From assembly GCA_905480065.1 (NCBI GenBank), contig CAJQOV010000070.1, positions 1 through 9,991 on the forward strand: 9,991 nucleotides of DNA, read 5' to 3'. The notes beneath the pieces are model-generated. The model saw only the letters and a list, made by a program, of their open reading frames with translations, was not told the DNA's origin and did not search any database. Source of the stretch: an uncultured Gammaproteobacteria bacterium. GTDB taxonomy: Bacteria > Pseudomonadota > Gammaproteobacteria > UBA9214. Made by a program: the position numbers and the translations under genes. Shown here piece by piece: positions 6,388 to 9,991 of the stretch. Within the stretch, counting starts at the first letter, position 1, and every line of letters starts with the position of its first letter.

Positions 6388-8883
6388 CTAGCGGCGCTGG
6401 TGCATCACCATCTTTGCCGCCTCGAACAGGCACAGCATGCCGGCGCCGATCCCGAACGCCAGCAAACCCTGCGGGAGCGATGGCGGACGGAAGGTGAATG
6501 CCGCGGCAATGGCGGGAACACCGGTAATTATGGCGAGTCCCAGCAGCGTTCCGCCAAGTACCCACGCGCTGACCGCTGACAGGCCGGCGAACATTTCGCG
6601 CCACCCCGACTGCGGACGGCGGGTTGGGAAGATGAGCGCGGCGTTCGCTGTGACCAGCACGACGAAAGCCAGTGCTCGGGCTGGCTCTGCGGCGGAACCA
6701 TGTGCCAGCAGCCACCAGTAGTACGTGGCGACGATGAGGGTCACCAGGCCTCCCTGGACCAGGCCGAGGACAAGTTGCCGCGCGGAAATCAGCGATTCGG
6801 CAGGGGAGCGCGGTGGCTGATCCATCAGCCGGGGGCTGCCGGCCTCGGCCTCGAACACGATTGAACAGGCCGGATCGATGACCAGTTCCAGGAAGGCGAT
6901 GTGGATCGGTGCCAGAATCAGCGGCATCCCGAACAGCAGCGGCAGGATGGACAGGCCAATGATCGGTATATGCACTGCCAGTGTATAGACCAGCGCCTGG
7001 CGCAGGTTGGCGAAGATGCGCCGCCCCAGGCGGATGGCGGCAACGATCGCCGTGAAGTCGTCCTCGAGCAGCACCAGCGAGGCAGCCTCGCGGGCGACGT
7101 CGGTGCCGCGCTTGCCCATGGCGATGCCGATATGCGCGGCCTTCAGGGCCGGGGCGTCGTTGACCCCGTCGCCTGTCATGGCGGTTACCTCGCCGTTGGC
7201 CTGCAGCGCAGCGACGATCGCAAGCTTCTGCTGTGGCGAGACCCGCGCAAAGACGTTCACCGTCGCGATGTGCTGCGCCAGCGTGGTGGCATCCAGCCCG
7301 GACAGATCGGCACCCGTGAGCACCTCCTGGTTGTCGATCCCGGCACTGGCGGCAATGGCCAGCGCCGTGTGCGGATGATCACCGGTAATCATGACGACAC
7401 GAATGCCGGCGCGATGGCATTCGGCGACCGCACCCGGCACCTCCGCGCGCAGCGGATCGGCAAGCCCCACCAGGCCGATGAACTCGAAGTCGAAATCGTG
7501 CTGGATCTCGGGCCAGCTCATGCGCACGTCGGCCTTCGCCTTGGCCACGCCCAGCACGCGCAGGCCGCGGCCCGCCATCAGCTCCGCCTGCTGGCTCACG
7601 CGTTGCCAGTCCGCCTGCGCCAGGTGGCAAAGGTCGGCAATTGCCTCCGGGGCGCCCTTGGTGGCGACGACATCGTGTCCTCCGCTAGCGCGACGCCACA
7701 AGTGGGACATGGCGAGCAACTCCTGGGAAAGCTCATATTCCCGCGCCAGCGACCAGTCCGGATGCAAGTGTTCGGTGTTGGCAAGATATTCGTGCGCAAA
7801 GCGATGGAAGGCCAGCTCCATGGGATCATGGGGATCGATTTCGCTGGCCAGCACGGCGAATTCGAGCAGCTCGTGATAGGACTCGGGCAACTCGCCCGCC
7901 GCGAGGTCGGCGGTTTCCATGATCTGACCGCCAACCGACAGTGCGGCCACCGCCATGCGGTTCTCGGTCAGTGTGCCGGTCTTGTCCACGCACAGCACCG
8001 TGGTTTCCCCCAGGGTCTCGATGGCATTGAGACGGCGTGTCAGCACCCGCTGTGCGGCGATGCGCCGGGCGCCCATGGCGAAGAACACGATCATGATGAC
8101 CGGGAGCTCCTGGGGCAGGATGCCCATCGCCAGGGTGATGCCGACGAGCAGTCCATCCATCCAGCCACCGCGCAATATCCAGTACAGCACAGCCAGCGCC
8201 AGGCACAGGCCGATGCCGATCACTGCCAGGCGCTGCGTCAGCCGCACGATCTCGTCGCGTAACGGCGAGGATTCAGTGGTGATGTCCTGCAGCGACTTGC
8301 CGATACGTCCTATCTCGGTCCTGCTGCCGGTCGCGGTAACGCGCATCACCCCCTGTCCGCGCACCAGCAGCGCACCGGCGAATACCTGGTCGCCGTGCGG
8401 AAATTTCGCCACGGCCGCGGATTCGCCGGTCAGCATCGATTCGTCGGCGGCCAGTTCGTGAGCCTGCAGAACCACGCCATCGGCCGGGACGCGGTCGCCC
8501 TCGGCCAGGATCACAATGTCGTCGAGTACCACCTCGCGCCCGGCGATACGCGTTGGCACGCCGTCCCGGATCACCAGCGCACGCGGGCTGGAGAGATCGC
8601 GCAGGGCTTCCAGAGCGTTCTCGGTGCGCCGTTCCTGGAGGATGGTGACAGCCATGATGATGACCACGAATCCCAGCAGGATCATGGCGTCGTGGGCGTC
8701 ACCCAGGGCAAGATAGATGGCCCCGGCGACTATCAGCAGCAGGAACATCGGCTCGCGCGCGACCTCCGCGGCGATAGCGGTCAGCGTGCGGCGCTGCTCC
8801 GTGCCGAGTTCGTTCGGTCCGTCGGCAGCCAGTCGAGTCGCGGCAGCCACCTGACTCAGTCCCGCGGGGAATTCAGTATTCAT
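6388..8883 (-). CDS. Cation-transporting P-type ATPase (complete, bacterial PEE(F/L)P-type)
   Basis: This is an inner-membrane ion pump of 831 residues. Order: cation-ATPase N-terminal motif ('GLSQVAAATRLAADGPNEL', 8-26); membrane helices about 45-62 and 66-83; actuator domain with TGES at 152-155; helices about 218-238 and 245-270 with 'ILPQELPV' in place of the PEGLP of calcium pumps; phosphorylated Asp300 in 'CVDKTGTLTENRM'; nucleotide site 'KGAPE' at 409-413; TGD at 500-502; hinge 'MTGDGVNDAP' at 569-578; six more helices from about 628 to 825, with 'FLELVIDPACSIVFEAE' in the sixth. All catalytic motifs are intact. There is no N-terminal metal-binding CXXC domain and no CPC motif, which argues against a copper or zinc pump. 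The ion is unknown (Ca2+, Mg2+, Mn2+ or monovalent are possible). The ATG at 8883 has GAGG close upstream on the minus strand (short spacing). It is divergent from the methyltransferase gene. Confidence 0.96.
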   Translation of the reverse strand: MNTEFPAGLSQVAAATRLAADGPNELGTEQRRTLTAIAAEVAREPMFLLLIVAGAIYLALGDAHDAMILLGFVVIIMAVTILQERRTENALEALRDLSSPRALVIRDGVPTRIAGREVVLDDIVILAEGDRVPADGVVLQAHELAADESMLTGESAAVAKFPHGDQVFAGALLVRGQGVMRVTATGSRTEIGRIGKSLQDITTESSPLRDEIVRLTQRLAVIGIGLCLALAVLYWILRGGWMDGLLVGITLAMGILPQELPVIMIVFFAMGARRIAAQRVLTRRLNAIETLGETTVLCVDKTGTLTENRMAVAALSVGGQIMETADLAAGELPESYHELLEFAVLASEIDPHDPMELAFHRFAHEYLANTEHLHPDWSLAREYELSQELLAMSHLWRRASGGHDVVATKGAPEAIADLCHLAQADWQRVSQQAELMAGRGLRVLGVAKAKADVRMSWPEIQHDFDFEFIGLVGLADPLRAEVPGAVAECHRAGIRVVMITGDHPHTALAIAASAGIDNQEVLTGADLSGLDATTLAQHIATVNVFARVSPQQKLAIVAALQANGEVTAMTGDGVNDAPALKAAHIGIAMGKRGTDVAREAASLVLLEDDFTAIVAAIRLGRRIFANLRQALVYTLAVHIPIIGLSILPLLFGMPLILAPIHIAFLELVIDPACSIVFEAEAGSPRLMDQPPRSPAESLISARQLVLGLVQGGLVTLIVATYYWWLLAHGSAAEPARALAFVVLVTANAALIFPTRRPQSGWREMFAGLSAVSAWVLGGTLLGLAIITGVPAIAAAFTFRPPSLPQGLLAFGIGAGMLCLFEAAKMVMHQRR

Positions 8884-9038
8884 GGCCTCATGTTACAGGT
8901 TGTTATTGCCCGGGTAAGCGCGGCGCTGCTGGCCCGATGCGGGTTTCAGGCGCGCGCTGTACGGCTGCAGAAATATATCACTTCGCACACAAACAAGTAC
9001 GCATACAATGGTAAGCACGGGCAACAGGAACGGGTGGT
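8884..9038. promoter_or_regulatory. Divergent intergenic region between ATPase and methyltransferase genes
   Basis: This 155-bp spacer must carry the promoters of both divergent genes. On the plus strand TACAAT at 9004-9009 is a fair -10, but no good -35 lies 16-18 bases upstream. On the minus strand an AT-rich patch around 8971-8979 (AAATATATC on the plus strand) could serve the ATPase. AGGAA at 9026-9030 is the likely ribosome binding site of the methyltransferase. Confidence 0.4.
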
Positions 9039-9671
9039 TTGGTGAGAGAGGAAAACCTGTCTTTGCGGGCAAAGTACAACATCACCGCGATGTTCTACGA
9101 CCTGCTGGATTATCCATGGGAGCGGATTTACCGAACATGGCGCCCATGGTTGCTGGGCGATTTACGCGGCAGGGTGCTGGAAGCAGGGGTGGGGACAGGA
9201 AGAAATTTCCAGTACTATCATGAGAGCGTTGAAGTAACGGGCATCGATCTGAGTGATGTCATGTTAAAGAAAGCCGCCAAGAAAGCCAGGCAGGCCAAAT
9301 GCAGGATTGAACTTCTGCATGACGATGCCAGCGTTATGCACCTGGTCGATTCCAACCACTATGACTGGATAATTTCCACCTTCCTTTGTTGTGTCATGCC
9401 GGATGAATTGCAATCCATGGCAGTGGAGCAGTTTGGCCGTGTCCTGAAGCCGGGCGGGAAATTCAGATTGCTGGAAATGATGTATTCAAGAAACCCGAAA
9501 ATAAGGAGACGCCAGGAATTTTTCACGGCTTTTGTAGAAACGGTCTATGGCGCCAGATTTGACAGGAATACAGTGCAGTACCTTGAGCAATCTGATCAGC
9601 TCGAGATCACCAGCAAGCGTTTCCTCAAAGATGACGTCTACCTGTTTATCGAGGGTATCAAGAAAGCATGA
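9039..9671 (+). CDS. Class I SAM-dependent methyltransferase (Methyltransf_11 / UbiE-like fold)
   Basis: The product is about 210 residues, normal for a stand-alone class I enzyme that moves a methyl group from S-adenosylmethionine to an acceptor. Motif I is 'VLEAGVGTGRNFQYY' at 47-60; the acidic residue that binds the SAM ribose is Asp70 in 'VTGIDLSDVM'; 'LLHDDAS' at 92-98 fits the adenine-binding loop; 'YDWIISTFLCCVM' at 108-120 is motif IV; 'RVLKPGGKFRLLEMM' at 134-148 is the familiar motif V/VI strand. No signal peptide or helix is present, so it is cytoplasmic. The acceptor is unknown; the N-terminal 'YDLLDYPWERIYRTWRPWLL' resembles lipid- or quinone-type methyltransferases, but only weakly. 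The start is non-ATG: TTG at 9039 (8 bases after AGGAA) or GTG at 9042 (11 bases after it). The hairpin repeat starts only about 16 bases after the TGA. Confidence 0.92.
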   Translation: MVREENLSLRAKYNITAMFYDLLDYPWERIYRTWRPWLLGDLRGRVLEAGVGTGRNFQYYHESVEVTGIDLSDVMLKKAAKKARQAKCRIELLHDDASVMHLVDSNHYDWIISTFLCCVMPDELQSMAVEQFGRVLKPGGKFRLLEMMYSRNPKIRRRQEFFTAFVETVYGARFDRNTVQYLEQSDQLEITSKRFLKDDVYLFIEGIKKA

Positions 9672-9687
9672 TGATGCGCCGCTTGCG

Positions 9688-9780
9688 GTAACAAAAAGGG
9701 GTCGGAGTCATTTTTCATCACTGGACAGCATATTGCACACTGTCTTTGAGAGAAAAATGACTCCGACCCCTTTTTGTTAC
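9688..9780 (-). repeat. Long hairpin repeat, copy 2, inverted relative to copy 1
   Basis: Arms 9688-9716 and 9752-9780 are perfect 29-bp reverse complements around a 35-base centre. Read on the minus strand, the centre differs from copy 1 at only two of 35 positions. In the arms copy 1 has GGTGTC/GACACC where copy 2 has GGAGTC/GACTCC, so the hairpin is kept by paired changes. The core length is 89 bp in both copies. Position just after the methyltransferase stop suggests it also terminates that transcript. Confidence 0.9.
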
Positions 9781-9991
9781 GGGAGGTAGAGCAACGCAGG
9801 AGCAGTTGCCGAGGGGATCAAATCAAGTCAACTACCTGATTTTCTATCCCCTCATCCTGTCCTTCTCCCGGAGGGAGAAGGGACGTACTGTTTATACGGG
9901 AATGTATAGCTTTCATGTCCTGTCGCTATCAACCGCTCCGTGCAATACGTTCATTCATGGACTTACTGTAGTTTCAGTACATGTAAATGGG
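9781..9991. other. Gene-free right edge with nested short inverted repeats
   Basis: No credible coding region is seen. Besides the REP-like hairpin there are short complementary pairs: AGGTAG (9784-9789) with CTACCT (9832-9837), GCAAC (9791-9795) with GTTGC (9805-9809), and GAGGGGAT (9811-9818) with ATCCCCTC (9846-9853). These may be fragments of repetitive elements or chance. Confidence 0.4.
9848..9882. repeat. REP-like CCTTCTCCC hairpin
   Basis: CCTTCTCCC at 9861-9869 and GGGAGAAGG at 9873-9881 form a perfect 9-bp stem with a 3-base loop, preceded by CCCCTCATCCTGT. This resembles the widespread gammaproteobacterial intergenic repeat with a CCCTCTCCCGGAGGGAGAGGG-like core (recognised from memory, not checked). 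It could act as a transcript 3'-end stabiliser or terminator, but no T-run follows. Confidence 0.7.

Noticed and set aside
6901..8262. 453-codon plus-strand frame opposite the P-type ATPase
   Set aside because: It is an antisense shadow of a high-GC gene: rich in Gln, His, Arg and Gly, with no family resemblance. The minus-strand ATPase has every expected motif.
9688..9991. Repeats at the right end as a CRISPR array
   Set aside because: There are only single hairpins of different sequence, with no regularly spaced direct repeats and no cas genes in the window.

Overview
The window reads as a chromosomal segment of a Gram-negative proteobacterium, probably a gammaproteobacterium. The reasons are Sec-type signal peptides on exported proteins, a MacB/FtsX-type ABC permease, AGG-type ribosome binding sites, moderate to high GC, and REP-like and hairpin repeats of the kind scattered through gammaproteobacterial genomes. 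This placement is inference; no rRNA or species marker is present.

Layout. (1) 1-336: the 3' end of a MacB-like ABC transporter permease that enters from the left. (2) 337-765: gene-free, but with a good sigma70-type promoter candidate (TTGACA at 656-661) ahead of the next gene. (3) 766-1122: a small basic protein with a lysine-rich, histone-H1-like N-terminus carrying a 17-residue tandem duplication and a DUF2934-like C-terminus. (4) 1123-1563: no convincing gene; a perfect 11-bp inverted repeat lies just beyond the stop of the next gene. (5) 1564-3405 (minus): an exported subtilisin-family (S8) protease with complete Asp/His/Ser triad, an I9-like propeptide and an Ig-like tail. (6) 3406-3876: a divergent intergenic region that turns AT-rich towards its right end. 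(7) 3877-4164 and 4164-6179 (plus): a small predicted secreted protein joined by a TAATG overlap to a second, very divergent subtilase in which the catalytic Asp and oxyanion Asn positions appear replaced, ending in two copies of a two-cysteine beta domain. (8) 6248-6342: a near-perfect long hairpin repeat. (9) 6388-8883 (minus): a complete P-type cation ATPase of the bacterial 'PEE(F/L)P' type. (10) 9039-9671 (plus): a class I SAM-dependent methyltransferase. (11) 9688-9780: a second copy of the hairpin repeat in opposite orientation, followed by a REP-like CCTTCTCCC hairpin and a tail without a gene.

Working together. The two subtilases are divergently arranged around one 471-bp intergenic region, which suggests an exported protease and pseudo-protease pair plus a small secreted partner, possibly co-regulated. 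The ATPase and methyltransferase are divergent housekeeping or stress-type genes with no clear functional tie to the proteases; together they are bracketed by the two inverted hairpin elements. The strongest candidates for something new are the divergent subtilase with its coupled small secreted ORF, and the hairpin pair with its compensatory arm changes. No CRISPR array, tRNA, rRNA, integrase or complete transposase gene was seen.
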